Shown: positions 10,906 through 22,570, numbered from the stretch's first letter. The stretch: 64,000 nt of DNA from Trichobilharzia szidati (GCA_944472155.2 OX235277.1:26422804-26486803), one strand, 5' to 3'. Translations and numbers: made by a program. The notes: generated from the letters alone by a model not told the origin.

Positions 10906-11099
10906 AAAGTTGGTTTTATCTTTCCTCAAAGAGATTTGAAAATCTCCGTCTCCGACACCTCTTCTTTTATCCTAACATGAAGTGCTCATCAAACCAATAG
11001 TATAGAAAGGGTGTTGATTCGATCGTGATAATAATAATAACAAGTATAGTAATAATAGTAATTTCAACACTGATATCCTAATGAATCCATCTACAGCAT

Positions 11100-11210
11100 C
11101 ATCCGTGAACCCAACCTAACAAGGGTCAAATTCAGGGGCTTATAGGTTACGGCGTAGTCTCATGGGTCATTCAGCCACTTGGACGCAGTATATATATATA
11201 TATATATATA
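11100..11210 (-). repeat. SINE tRNA head fragment followed by (TA)n
   Basis: The minus strand reads a tRNA-like A box (AAGTGGCTGAATG) near 11170-11185. An uninterrupted TA run occupies 11189-11210. Confidence 0.5.
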
Positions 11211-11270
11211 TGTATCACAGCTGCCACCCACTGTCATTAGCTATTATTTGTCTTCTCGTCCAGCTTAGTG

Positions 11271-11553
11271 TCTACTGAGAGATGGTTGCTAGCCAAATTG
11301 GTTGACAGTAATTGCGGTCAATGTTAGTCGTGTGGAAACAAGGTCAAGATGGACAGGCGGATACAGTTAACATATAGATGAACTGACACAGCCACAAGAG
11401 ATGCAAGGTTAACTTTGTGTGAGAAACAACCAATCAAAAGACTGTATTTTCTACTAACAATAATCTACAATAATGTACATCAAAATCTATAAATACGTGT
11501 TGATTTTCCGTAATAAACGTTCTGTTGCCTGGCCCTTTTCTTCTGTTGTTACA
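11271..11553 (+). mobile_element. solo LTR of Ty3/gypsy type
   Basis: Homologous to the LTRs at 45938-46216 and 52775-53127. Flanked by AGTG at 11267-11270 and 11554-11557, a 4-bp target duplication. The 5' end has mutated from TG to TC and the 3' end is CA. TATAAATA at 11488-11495 and AATAAA at 11512-11517 are the likely promoter and polyA signals. No internal domain is attached. Confidence 0.8.
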
Positions 11554-11629
11554 AGTGAACTCCTCTGGTAACAAATACCCACTAGAACTTCAAGCAGTTT
11601 CATCCTGTAGTATGTGACTAATATTCAGG

Positions 11630-11815
11630 TATCGGTTTCTAGGGATTTGATTGCCTCAGTGATATGCAAGCTCACCTTGTAACCTCAGTGTCTTATATTC
11701 AATCCCTGATATCATTATGAGCACGTACTTACTGATGAACGGTCCCATACCAGGGTAAAATAGCTATCTAGTAATTCCTTATTTCCCACATTTAGATGCC
11801 ACTGTATAAAAACAG
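11630..11815 (+). repeat. HHR-SINE, degenerate
   Basis: AGCTCACCTTGTAACC-like head, ATTCAATCCC B-box remnant, and GTACTTACTGATGAACGG in the hammerhead position. Core incomplete. Confidence 0.45.
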
Positions 11816-12249
11816 TGACAACATTGCTCCTAAGACTTTACAAGTCAAAAACTGAGGAATTATGCATGAATAAAGACAGTTCAACTAAAGACAATATATG
11901 TATATTTATGGTATGAAAAATAAGTTGCCTTTGGGGATTTAATCTTTCTCAGTTTGAAACAGGACATTGTGTTATTTCCTCAATGATAGTTGAAGTACAT
12001 CTAGTTACTCATTTTATTGTACAAGTTTAACTGATTCAAAACTCTGAAAACTTTCAAACGAGGACAGAAGAACTATCCAGTGCTTTCTGGATTCCAATAA
12101 TTATTCAATAAAACTAGTCCGAATCCATAAAAAATACCCAGGTAATTAGTTCCTACTGTATAGATGGTCTGAAGTTCTAATGAGTAGTTTTAGTCGATGG
12201 ATTCAATCATGTAAAGGTGACAAGGATGCTCATCGGTGGTACATGTTGA
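11816..12249. other. no recognised feature
   Basis: AT-rich; no coding signal or known repeat was seen. Confidence 0.5.
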
Positions 12250-12470
12250 CTGCAGTGGTATATTGTGAATAGACAGCAGGTAGAACTCACTGAATTCCAA
12301 CCATCTGGGTCAGTGGTTCGTCTTTGTAACCTGAAGGTTTTGAATTCAATTCCCAGTGAGGTCAAAAATTAGCATAGCTGAGAAGTGTCATACTAGGACG
12401 GAAGAGCTGTCTAAGGCTTCGTACTTTTCAATGAATATTTGAGTGATCTTGGTTCATGATGAAACCAACG
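12250..12470 (+). repeat. HHR-SINE, degenerate
   Basis: TTTGTAACCTGAAGG head remnant, AATTCAATTCCC B box, ACTAGGACGGAAGAGCTGTC in place of the hammerhead 3' half, then a TTCATGATGAAACC end. Confidence 0.5.
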
Positions 12471-13254
12471 TCAGAAAAGTTCGTCTGTTACTGTATGAGG
12501 TAACCTCCTGTAGGACTGTATTGAATATTTTTGATTGGACACTAGTCAGTAACTAGTGTGATGTGTCTAGTCCTTTGTTTGATGTAGACTGAATATCATC
12601 AAATCAATGACTACTGTTATTTTCCCAATAAATCGTTTAGCATGAAATATAACTGTTAACGTTAGAATGGATGACTTTTGCTCTGATCTTTCTAGACTGG
12701 GATGCCAAAATCACTATTATATTAATGAATAATTTACACTTCTATAAATCTCAGGGTATTTGACATGGGATAGCGCTTCAATGTTTTTGCTCAAATACGA
12801 AAGGGTTTTAACGTTTTACTTGAGTACTTGGCAAAACTCATACATCACATGAATAATAAATAGGTATTATAAGAGCCTGTATTCTATGTTCTTACCCCGA
12901 CCATCGGTATGTCTCTTAATAGTGCGTAGATTTGTCTTTGGTGTGTTATACTTTCAATATATATATTAGACAAACTGGCCGAGGATACGAGGTATCACAG
13001 ACGTGTAATAATAGGAACGTGAAAAGCGATATTACAGCTTTGCAATACACATCGATTAAAAAACACTTTTATAACATCCCAGAGTAATATCTGATATAAT
13101 TACAACAGTATTTCGTGCAAGCACGTAATACAAAACCACACAAGATAAACTATTTGGGGAAATTCAAATCGTAATTGACCGCCTCTTTTTTTTCCATTGA
13201 ATGATATAAAAACCAGAAAGAAGTGAACTTATCGACTCATTCAAACAAACATTC
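12471..13254. other. mostly unassigned
   Basis: 12530-12620 carries an ACTAGTGTGATGTGTCTAG block also seen at 55395-55440 beside tSINE-C. The rest shows no gene. Confidence 0.4.
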
Positions 13255-13380
13255 ACGGTCAGCTGGCTAGTTATAAACGGAGCAACCAAATAACTATTTC
13301 GTCCTAGTTTGAAACTCTTCAGCGGTGTATCCTCACGAAGTTTCCCCTTAGAATGAATCAGTCAAATCCCTACAACCTAA
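13255..13380 (-). repeat. HHR-SINE 3' fragment
   Basis: Minus-strand AAACTAGGACGAAATAG block, plus an AATCAAATCCCTACAA-like end at 13350-13375 in the other orientation; likely a collapsed foldback. Confidence 0.4.
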
Positions 13381-14101
13381 CGCCTGAAAAAAATAACATT
13401 TGCCAGTAGAAAAGAAGACTGAGTAAGAATATTAAGAATGTAGGATAAACCCATAGCATAAAAAGGTTGATGACATTTTATCTGAAATACAAGGCCAGTT
13501 GCCGGGATGTTTCGAGTTTATTTTCCTGGCTGACATGCTCCTGAACACACTTGCCAGGAGTATGGTTGGAAAATTGAAAAATTTTAGGCTTGAGATTAGC
13601 AATGCCATCCACAAAAGCAATACTACCTCCAGGGAAACTTTAAAAACAATAGGGTTGAATTCAAATGTTTCACTGAGCACGTGAAGAGTCAAAGAAAGGG
13701 TGACGTAATACATACTGGGTAATACTGAGGTTTGGAATTAGTTCGTTTAAAAGTTGCTAGTTCTCAACAGCTACCTCGTCATAAGTTCTAATTATTTCCT
13801 TCAGTATTGTGCATTTATGATTATAAAGTGAACTTGGTTGAAGACTATTAGATTATGACATGTTTGTCTCACTATTATCCTGTTTGGTTTTTGAGTCAAT
13901 ATTATTGTTTTTTCTTTTCGTTGGAATGTTAAAAAATATTATCTCAACCCAGGATTTAGTTACTCTTACAGTCAAATGAAACAACTATGCAGTCGTAGTC
14001 ACAATCCCATCAACCACTTAGTAGTTACATTTGATAGGGGGAAATTTACTATCTAATCTGATAGATGGTTACCTGTTTCATCCCACAACTTCGGTTAGTC
14101 C
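13381..14101. other. no recognised feature
   Basis: Overlapping open frames on both strands at 13432-13713 have no recognised motif and no support. 14090-14101 is the left target repeat of the next element. Confidence 0.4.
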
Positions 14102-15904
14102 CAATGATATAAGTATAAAACTTAAGCACTGTTACTGTAGAGTATAACTCCATTATAGATAAGATTTTATTTTGATAAATCGCATAGTGTTATACAGTAA
14201 TATTAACTGATGACCACGTCTCGAGCACAAATTATTACCGCTCATAATCATATCACTGAATGCATTTTAACACTATTTAATTATTATTCTCCGATTTGAC
14301 TGGTAACAATATCTTCCACATCTCTGGTATTTGCCTTGAGTAATGTGTTGGGTGTAGACTCGATCTCCACCTACATAGATTACTTATTAGAATCTTAACC
14401 CTCTCCCACCCTATTGTGTGGTTGAGTGCTTATTCATGCAGTCCGATTGCTCAGTTCCTCTTTCTAAATTACTTATCTTCTCTGGGTCAACCATTCTTAC
14501 CTTAGCTAAATTCTTATGTTCCGACAATCTGACTACCCCCGCCCGATCTAATAATTTGACCTATGTAGTTGATCTCACTCACATTCATTGCAAGGCATTT
14601 TGTAAATTATATTATTTGGTTTAATTGGATCAACCTGCACGGTCCTTTAACCTACAGAGCTTGTCCTATCTGAGTGAGTTTTTAGGCTTAACTGCCACTC
14701 TAATTCCTGCTTTATTGAAAATCCTACCATGTAGGGTCTCAGATGTCCCATCCTTATACGGTGAAAACTGTAGATTACTTATATTCTCTCTTACTTATGT
14801 TATCATTATTAGAATTACCATTATTTTTATTTTGCCTTCGACCTTTTCTGATCTTCAGAATGAATTCTTATGGGATGGTTATTTAACACCAACCCTTCTT
14901 CTTCTGTCTGTTTCATTTCGTCATTTAGGTTTTTTGATGCACTACTCGGTGTTAGACACTTAGCTAAGCCACGTGTCTTCCCAGACATATAACGGATGGG
15001 ATAACTTGAAGTCTAAATATCTACTAGCAGAATGCTTTAGTTTTTATAAACGCTAGTGTGCAGTTTACCTCCTTCCGTTCGTTTTGTTTTACAATCTAAC
15101 ACCATAGCTAATTCTCCTTGTTCATTTTCCGATTCAAATGTAAATTTTATTCTCTTTACAAATGTGTTCATGTGTTTATCAATAAGGTAGAGATATGTTC
15201 TCTTTTTAGCACTGCGAGTAAAAGTGTCATCCACATATCTCCACCATATTTGTGCAGTGAGATTAAATGTATTAATAGCAATATTTTCCCAGTGATCCAT
15301 AAAGATATCTGTTACGATAAGGGGTATTGGTGATCCATGCCATTGCTGCACGGTCAGTTTGTTTATACATTTTGCCCTGGAATTTAAAGACAGTATATGT
15401 GAAGCATAAATGAATTCCTAAAATAATTTTCTCAATGAGAGAGATTGATTACTGAATCCTGGTTCATCGAGTCTACACCCAGCACCCGACTCAAGGCAAA
15501 TACCAGAGAGATGTGGAAGATATTGTTACCAGTCAAATCAGAGAATAATAAATAAATAATCTTAAAATTCTATTTCAATTCAAGTACATCATAACATTCT
15601 AACAAGTTACTTATTTTGACTATAAAAACTCTCGTCTTATTTCCCATGTGATTGTATTTGATCAATAACACTAATATTATTATTTCTGAATCTACATTGT
15701 CTTATCTTATTGATTTTTATTCAAATGTCTAATCATCAATTTCACTCTTGTATATAAACGAAGTAAGAAAGTTGTGTGAGTAAAGTCTTGATTTTGATTA
15801 TGAGCAGTAATCATTTGTGCTCAAGACGTGGTCACCAGTAAATATTACTCACTGTAGAACACGCTGTGTAACTGTATCAAAATAAAATCTTATCCATAAT
15901 GGAG
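14102..15904 (-). mobile_element. PLE-B Penelope-like element, most complete copy
   Basis: Minus strand, in order: RT segment 15037-15351 (HGSPIPLIV, then WWRYVDDTF with the catalytic YVDD), RT end, a DGTSETL block near 14750, then a GIY-YIG segment (LSEHKNLAKV near 14510). Stops and frameshifts separate the parts. The ends are the PLE-B inverted repeats (ATTATGAGC hairpins near 14240 and 15800). Flanking TTCGGTTAGTCC (14090-14101) and TTCGATTCGTCC (15905-15916) look like a diverged 12-bp target duplication. Confidence 0.8.
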
Positions 15905-15916
15905 TTCGATTCGTCC

Positions 15917-16529
15917 TCTCTGATTATAAATTGAATAAGATGTCTGGATACCTGTAATTACTACAGCAGACCTCTAACCGAATTTTGCTTCTTATGTGTT
16001 CATTTAAGTAGGCTAAAAAATGGAGAGTTTTTTATAAGTACTCTTGTGATTAATGATAAAAACAATAATAATGACAACAACAACAACGGGAATAACAATA
16101 CTATCAATACTACTTACAATGCTAATAGTAGTTAGTAATGCAACACCCAAAAAACTGCTTAAATTTAAGTGGATCACTATAATGGGTGCTGAAATAGGCT
16201 TTTTAATACATACAGATCTTAATATCCTTGTTTTCAGCTGTTAAGTAGATGAGCAATCAAGATTACTTAGATTATAAATATAAATATATATACGTTTCAA
16301 AAACTGATAGAATTAAGTGCTAACGATTAGAGAATAACTTGTACCTTTGTTTAAACAAATCATAACCTTTCCTACTTCACATATTGAACTGAGCTAAATC
16401 CATCAATGGATTAAATTTTAAAGTGAGATTTTATCATACTGTACACTTATCACCCTTTTGAAATGAAAACAAAAATAAACAAAATTCTCTTAATGGATGA
16501 CATCAGTTAAAAATTGATTGGATTAGTAT
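15917..16529. other. no recognised feature
   Basis: AT-rich with short ATA/ACA tracts at 16055-16110. No supported gene. Confidence 0.5.
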
Positions 16530-17180
16530 TCAAGGATTGGTTTACAGGGAATTGATTTGATAGGTTACAGGATCTCATCATGAAGTAATATCGGTTATAG
16601 AGCTATTGGAAAACCAGCTGGGAGTACTTCTAGACAGCTATTTCGTCAGCCTAGTGGGGAAGTCTTCAGCAGTACACACCCATCCATCAGGGCTTGAAAC
16701 CAGGACCTTCCAGTTACCTCCGTTTTCCAATGATTCTCCGACCATGTCAGTTCGTGATGAAATCCTATCACCAATCAAATCCCTGTACATCAACTTTTCA
16801 ATATCAGCCTGATGCTCACCAACGAGCGATTCTATTCAGAAATGTAGTTACCTACGTTCCAGTGGGAAGTCGTGACCAGTGGAGTACAGTAAATCGGGTG
16901 TGAGGACAAATACGCGACAGCGGTGAAATTGGCTAGTGCCAGTCGTGCTATGTCGTGAATTGGGACAAGTTAGAATCCATGTGGTGATCATGGGATAAGG
17001 TCTTAGTGACTGAATGAATGGCCTACTAGCTCGCTTTGCAGCCAGAAGGTCCTGGATTCGAATGCTGGTAGTGGGTTCGTGCTGTTGAATAGTTCCAAAA
17101 CTAGGACGAAACAGTTGGCCATTACTCATTAGTGGTTTTCCAATTGCTCTCTAACCAATGTCAGTTCATGATAAAATCTT
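16530..17180. repeat. HHR-SINE cluster: inverted half, then a dimer
   Basis: 16530-16720 is a minus 3' half, 16722-16805 a plus 3' end, and 16806-17175 a full plus unit that starts at the exact end of the preceding one (AATCCCTGTACATC then TGATGCTCACC). This shows the same 3'-end-to-5'-start junction as at 2545. The full unit has GTGCTGTTGAATAG in the core and GAAA, so its hammerhead is decayed. Confidence 0.65.
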
Positions 17181-17519
17181 GAAACAATTTAATTTAGCAG
17201 AAAAAAGCACATTGTTTGTATGCACATAACAAACTTTTGGAAAGTTAAGCCAGTAAATATCTTATTTGATTCGTTGTTAATTGGCCTCAAGTTTATCCAA
17301 CCTCATTGTAATAGATCTTCTAACTCAACCAAATGGTTTAAGTCAGTTTAAGCCTGTTTTAATTCATATCTTCAAAAATATCAAGTGATTGATTCAGTTT
17401 TTTTAATTTTTACTTCTTAAACCAAGCGAATGACAATGTTCAACGTTATCAACCATATCCAACAACTAACAAAACCTAACCCTGAAGAACCAATCAGAGT
17501 GAAGGAACTTTACGGATGA
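17181..17519. other. no recognised feature
   Basis: AT-rich; nothing recognised. Confidence 0.5.
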
Positions 17520-17823
17520 TCATTCTAAATGAAAAGATGCATATCTTTATCGATTTGTTGAATGAGTTCCATGAATCCATATAAGGATGGGACATCTGAG
17601 ACCCTAGGTGGTAGGATTTGCAATAAAGCAGGAATTGAGACGGCATTTAAACCTACAAACTCACTCAGATAGGACAAGATCTGTAGGTTAAAAGACCCAG
17701 TTGACTCAATTAGACAAATCATTTAATTTACAAAATACCTTGCAATTACTGTGAGGTCTACTACGTCGGTAAAATTAATAGATCAGGAGTAGTAGTGAGA
17801 TTATCAGAACACAAGAATTTAGC
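17520..17823 (+). mobile_element. PLE-B C-terminal fragment, cut by assembly gap
   Basis: Plus strand reads DGTSETL, NKAGI.TAFKPTNSL, RLKDPV, then the start of the GIY-YIG segment (RLSEHKNLA) at the gap edge. Stops interrupt it. Confidence 0.7.
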
Positions 17824-18322
17824 NNNNNNNNNNNNNNNNNNNNNNNNNNNNNNNNNNNNNNNNNNNNNNNNNNNNNNNNNNNNNNNNNNNNNNNNNNNNN
17901 NNNNNNNNNNNNNNNNNNNNNNNNNNNNNNNNNNNNNNNNNNNNNNNNNNNNNNNNNNNNNNNNNNNNNNNNNNNNNNNNNNNNNNNNNNNNNNNNNNNN
18001 NNNNNNNNNNNNNNNNNNNNNNNNNNNNNNNNNNNNNNNNNNNNNNNNNNNNNNNNNNNNNNNNNNNNNNNNNNNNNNNNNNNNNNNNNNNNNNNNNNNN
18101 NNNNNNNNNNNNNNNNNNNNNNNNNNNNNNNNNNNNNNNNNNNNNNNNNNNNNNNNNNNNNNNNNNNNNNNNNNNNNNNNNNNNNNNNNNNNNNNNNNNN
18201 NNNNNNNNNNNNNNNNNNNNNNNNNNNNNNNNNNNNNNNNNNNNNNNNNNNNNNNNNNNNNNNNNNNNNNNNNNNNNNNNNNNNNNNNNNNNNNNNNNNN
18301 NNNNNNNNNNNNNNNNNNNNNN
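17824..18322. other. assembly gap (N)
   Basis: Run of N; content unknown. Frames crossing it are artefacts. Confidence 0.99.
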
Positions 18323-19139
18323 AGTGGACATCTTCAGCAGATTTAAGAAGTTTTTTTCTTTCACTTACGAATACTGAGTTGCTTTTCAAATCTATAATGC
18401 TTCAAAGAAATAGTCCGGTGTACTCTATGATACTACGATACCTCCGCCAACTGGAATCAACGTCTTGATGCTTCAAAACTGAAAAATTAGAAGACTCATG
18501 CGACAATAAATGAAAAAGTATAATAATCAAAAGAAAAAGAGATCAACGTCAATGGCTTAACTTTCCATACTTTTCTCTTCGTTTTCCTCCTCCATGCCTT
18601 TATTCTTACTTACTGTCTCACTCCACCCTTCCCTATCTCTCTCTCATATTCTGCTTTACTTTCGTTTTCAATATGCATCTTCAGACTTTTCTCATCTTCT
18701 TCATGACATCATAACAAATTTTGTTCCGGCTTATTTTTAGATTTTTATTTTGACTCGACAAGGAGAGACAGACGGGGAGAAATAAACAGACCTCACTGTT
18801 ACTGCTTGTTTCACAACGCTAAAAAATATACTTAGTAAAAATATATATACAAATTTCTTTCTACGTTTTCTCTGTCTTCCAACTAACTGTCTTCTTCTTC
18901 TTTAATGTATAATAAATGCTTGAATTTCTTTATTTTTTTATCTTTTCTTGAAGAAAAGAGACTACTTTTTCCGCCATTTTATTTTTGCGGTCTATTCAAT
19001 ATGTTTTTGTTGTTTTTTCATTTTTTTTGATGATGATCTCTAAAGTCTAAAGAAAATATTTTTCAAAAAAAGCACTTTTGACAATTAAAGCTGCTGTAAT
19101 CAATAAAGTGACGTTTGAACAGACCTTCTTTAAACTGAT
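18323..19139. other. pyrimidine-rich stretch, no gene seen
   Basis: Long CT/T-rich tracts (18550-18700 and 18860-19040). No homology to the other families here. Confidence 0.5.
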
Positions 19140-19470
19140 TTTTATATTTATCGGCGGCAGAAACATGGAGAAAGAAATCGTCCCCAGACAGACAAATTAC
19201 AGTGTCAAAGAAGATACCTGCGTTATGAGTTTGGCGTTCAGAGGTGACACTGTTTCTGAAGTCATTAAAAGTCGTTAACCTAAATGCGACAGACTTACAT
19301 TTAGTATTTACCAGACGAAATATGATTCGACAATGCCTGAATGGATAAATTACCGCTTATGTCCACCTTTATGTGCATCGAATATCATTCACATGTCTGT
19401 GTGGCACTGCTCACACAAGACGCTGTAAGCGTGTTCTTCGTAAACGCGCAGTTGAACACTACTTGGTTTT
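19140..19470 (+). pseudogene. PLE-A fragment, part 1 of a split element
   Basis: Encodes MSLAFRGDTVSEVIKSR, then decayed linker and a CGTAHTRRCKR / EHYLV GIY-YIG remnant with frameshifts. It ends at ACTACTTGGTTTT (19458-19470). The continuation is at 20934. Confidence 0.75.
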
Positions 19471-19471
19471 A

Positions 19472-19560
19472 CAATTAATAGTGTTTTCTGAGCTGGTTGG
19501 TTTAGTTGTGGAGCTTTCGTCGTCCTTCTGGACAACATCTTCAAAAAGTGTTTAAAGTCG
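19472..19560 (-). ncRNA. hammerhead-like motif, PLE-C left end (decayed)
   Basis: Minus strand: TTGAAGA (19538-19544, C3 lost to T), a strong stem II (GTTGTCC/GGACGAC, loop AGAA), GAAA, stem III AGCT...AGCT, UC. Stem I is no longer paired. Confidence 0.55.
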
Positions 19561-20182
19561 AATCAAAACACCAACAAGGAACCATCATCAAAGACCACAA
19601 GAAAATTCATCCTACCATGCATGAGAAATATCTCTGAAATAACAGCTAGAATATTGAAACCGTTAGATATAGATATAGCACACAAGCCAGTCAAATCGCT
19701 TAATTCGGTATTATGCGAACTGAAAGATCCAACAAAAAAAGGGAGATAAAATTAATACCATTTGCAAAATAAATTGTATGAACTGTAACAGACATTACAT
19801 AGGTGGTCAAAGTGGACGTCCCTTCCAAGTCAGAATCCAGGAACTCAAATCAGCCGTAAAAAAACATGATATATATTCTTTGGTATCAATGCATATGGAC
19901 AATTATGGTCATCAATTCGATTGGGATAATGTCAAAATCTTAGATAGAGGAAACACCAAAAGTGCCAGGGAATTCCTAGAAGCCTGGTACTCAAACGAAA
20001 ATGCAATTAACAAGCACGTTAATATAGGCGAAATATACTAACTAATAAAAAGTAAATCTGGTGACCAGAAAGTTTAAAATCCAAGTCAATAGAAAATGGT
20101 CAATACATATGTAAAGATGGTTGTTACCAGGAGACGCAATTATATCACTCATGAAGAAATTTAAATCATTCCAGTTTACGCT

Positions 20183-20264
20183 AATTATTGCTCTGAAGGT
20201 TTTGTCCAGCAGAACGACGAAAGCTCCGCAACCAAACCAGCCAGCTCAGAGAACATTAATAATT
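20183..20264 (+). ncRNA. type I hammerhead-like ribozyme, PLE-C right end
   Basis: Stem I outer helix AATTATT (20183-20189) pairs exactly with AATAATT (20258-20264), with an inner CT/AG helix and an internal loop. CTGAAGG occupies the CUGANGA position (20193-20199; A9 is G). Stem II TTTTGTC.. pairs weakly with GAACGAC. GAAA is at 20219-20222. Stem III is AGCT/AGCT (20222-20225, 20243-20246) and C20247 is at the cleavage position. PLEs are known to carry hammerheads in their terminal repeats; this copy is probably impaired. Confidence 0.65.
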
Positions 20265-20313
20265 GCAAATCATCCACCTGAGCTACAATTCTTCTCTATT
20301 ACTACTTGGTTTT

Positions 20314-20933
20314 TTCACGAGTTGATCACGGATTGATATAATTTAGAGAACATTTGAAAACCAGCACTGGAGTACTAAAAAGCTCTTACATCCTGGTTTG
20401 GGAATCATTGGCATTAGGCACCCACCACCACAGTTCGAACCCATGGCCTTCCGGTTACAAGGCAAGCTCGTATACCATTCAGCCACTGGGACCTGATTCA
20501 ATGGCCAGCCCAACTATTGAAAATAATTCTGATGCTCGCCAGTCACCTGCTACGGGACGCATTTTCTTGGAGCAGTTCTAGTAAGAAGTCGTGATCAGTG
20601 AGGTCCATCCAGTCGGGAGTTAGGATGCAGTCCCACCGATGACATTGGTTGGTGCCAGTCGTGCTAAATCACGAACTGGTAGAAATTAGAATTCATGGGT
20701 TGGCCATTGAATCGGGTCTCAGTGGCTGAATGGTATACGAGCTTGCCTTAAAACTTAAAGGTCCTGGGTTCGAACCCTGGCAGTGGGTGCGTACTGCCGA
20801 TAATTTCCAAACTAGGCTGACGAGACAGCTGTCCAGTACTCCCTGTGTCTGGTTTTCAATTGTTCTCTAACTGATATCAATCCGTTGTCAACTCGTCAAA
20901 ACAAATCTAATCCTTACAAACCAACTATAGGAA
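20314..20933 (+). repeat. HHR-SINE foldback inserted in PLE-A
   Basis: Minus 3' half (about 20330-20500) followed by a full plus unit (about 20515-20933). Flanked by ACTACTTGGTTTT at 20301-20313 and 20934-20946. The tRNA-like head is clear (TGGCTGAATGG, then GGTTCGAACCC near 20767). The hammerhead has degenerated to GCCGATAATTTCC and GAGACAG. Confidence 0.75.
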
Positions 20934-21560
20934 ACTACTTGGTTTTCCTAATGAAAGGTGAGCAAAGGACGACGAAGTCGTCAATTTGTGTACACCTTCT
21001 GGAATGAGGTCATTCAGCTCCGCTTAATTTCTTTGTCAAAGTTATTTACAGGACTAAATCCAACCACTCCAAGACCTTACTTTTTCTCCACTTATGTATA
21101 GCCGAAGATCTCGTTAAATATGGAGAGAAACATAAATTGTGTTCAAAAACATTCTGTTTAACACCTTTCTTTACCTTGGTAATAGTAATGTTCTTTTATT
21201 TTATGCTATTTTACCAATTGAATTCCTTCCACTTCACTACATCTCCGCCATCTTTACCCTTTATCATTATGGCACTCTTAAATGTTTAAACAATACTTGA
21301 CCTACAATTTTAAAATCTTTACACTAATTCACTTATTTAATAATCTTTAAAAGTTTTGTAATTCATCCACTTCAACTCTGTCTCCACCACCTTAGTTCAT
21401 CTTTTTAATTATCTTTATTCTTATCTTATGTACAATGAGTACTGAGAAATCTCTAGTGCCACTTAATGCCTTTCTCCCGTAATATAAATACGACTGCTGC
21501 ACAGCTGGTTTGAAATGAAGTTGTTGAGAAGAAATACATTTCTTCGCTGAATAAAACGAC
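20934..21560 (+). pseudogene. PLE-A fragment, part 2 of the split element, with 3' UTR
   Basis: Resumes as YLVFLMKGEQRT, reads SSICVHLLE, stop, GHSAPL, and ends near 21180. The 3' UTR continues to about 21560 with the PLE-A end motif. Joined to 19140-19470, it gives one continuous decayed PLE-A C-terminus. Confidence 0.75.
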
Positions 21561-21739
21561 TGTGATTTTCTTCATAATTTTTATATATTTATGCATACAT
21601 ATATCACTTGATTTCATCAGTTTCTCGTCAGTCGAATACAACTTTAGATTTTGGTAAAATTGTTTCCTCTGGGCTGGAATTAGTTTATTTAAGCGAGGGT
21701 TTCATAGTCTAAGTAGACAATATCTTCAGTGTAAGCACT

Positions 21740-22195
21740 ATAGTAAATTGAAGAGAGCTACTTCTAATTCTCCCCGAGTTAATCAGCTGTTTCTCCTGAT
21801 TATTGTATGTGTATTTACCGGCTCAATCGCTCCTAGGGTGCTAGTTACATTGGCCTTACAATTAGGCAGGTTCTTCATTGTATTACCGAACATCATCCGG
21901 CATGGTTAAGCAAGGGAAAAACAAGGTCTGTTTGTAGCTCTGTTTCAACCCACCTAGTAGGTAGTGAGCATAAAGTTGACGTTAATATAGCATTTAAAAT
22001 TATTTACAGCATTCCTAGTAATCCTAATTTTGTTGTACAACTTCGTCTTCTGCATACAGCTGAAACCTTCGGATTCCACCTGAAGGAGACAAACCTGTGC
22101 GTTCAAAGGCATTTTGTAAAGCCACTTTTCTCACCTTGGTCATCATTACATGAACAACAAACTGCTGACAATTTCCGCCTCTCTCTAAGCCTTTA
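21740..22195 (+). pseudogene. PLE-A C-terminal fragment
   Basis: LKRATSNSP, a frameshift, then MCIYRL at 21807, an in-frame TAG at 21834-21836 just before GASYIGL (GIY-YIG second half), EHHPAWLSKG, KIIYSIPS, LCVQRHFVKPLFSPW, stop near 22193. It appears to be a different subfamily from the copy at 41149. Confidence 0.7.
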
Positions 22196-22374
22196 ACAAG
22201 TTATTATTGGCCAAATTATTTTATGTAATCAATTTGAACACTCATTTATTTCTAAAATACCCCTTGTTTTTCTAAATATTAGGCATTATGCCATCCAGTT
22301 GTTCAATTTTTGCCTTTAATTCTACCCTATAACTGTCTTACTGACTTTCATGGTTATTTATCATCCCCCTGACT

Positions 22375-22570
22375 TTTTGGTGACTCGATGGTTCAGCGGT
22401 GGAACGCTCGCTAACGCCGCGACGCGTGATCCGGGGTTCGACCGCACGACAACGCACTCCTAAAGCTTGCCAGGTCAATATTGAGGCAGATAAATAGAGA
22501 AAGTTGAGAGTGAGGCTAGCAACCCCCTTCCCGTAAAACTTAAACCACTGCTTTCGAAATTCCAAAGATC
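22375..22570 (+). repeat. tSINE-L
   Basis: A box GATGGTTCAGCGGTGG (22387-22402), B box GGGGTTCGACC (22433-22443), then the GAGGCTAGCAACCCC body and a CACTGCTTTCGAAATTCC part. It lacks the GTTCC tail. Confidence 0.65.

Larger units (their letters stand above)
19471..20300 (+). mobile_element. PLE-C insertion with GIY-YIG ORF and inverted hammerhead ends
   Basis: 19778-20041 encodes 87 codons of a GIY-YIG domain (CNRHYIGGQSGR, then MDNYGHQFDWDNVKIL and REFLEAWYS), a subtype unlike PLE-A or PLE-B. No RT remains. About 55 bp near each end is inverted (19484-19540 against 20195-20258) and holds hammerhead-like sequence. Direct repeats ACTACTTGGTTTT at 19458-19470 and 20301-20313 mark the insertion. 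Confidence 0.8.

Noticed and set aside
11189..11210. TA run as the LTR start
   Set aside because: Alignment with the other LTRs and the AGTG target repeats place the LTR at 11271.
13432..13713. 93-codon minus-strand frame
   Set aside because: Overlaps an equally open plus-strand frame; no motif, no splice context.
17775..18389. Long frames across N
   Set aside because: Produced by the assembly gap.
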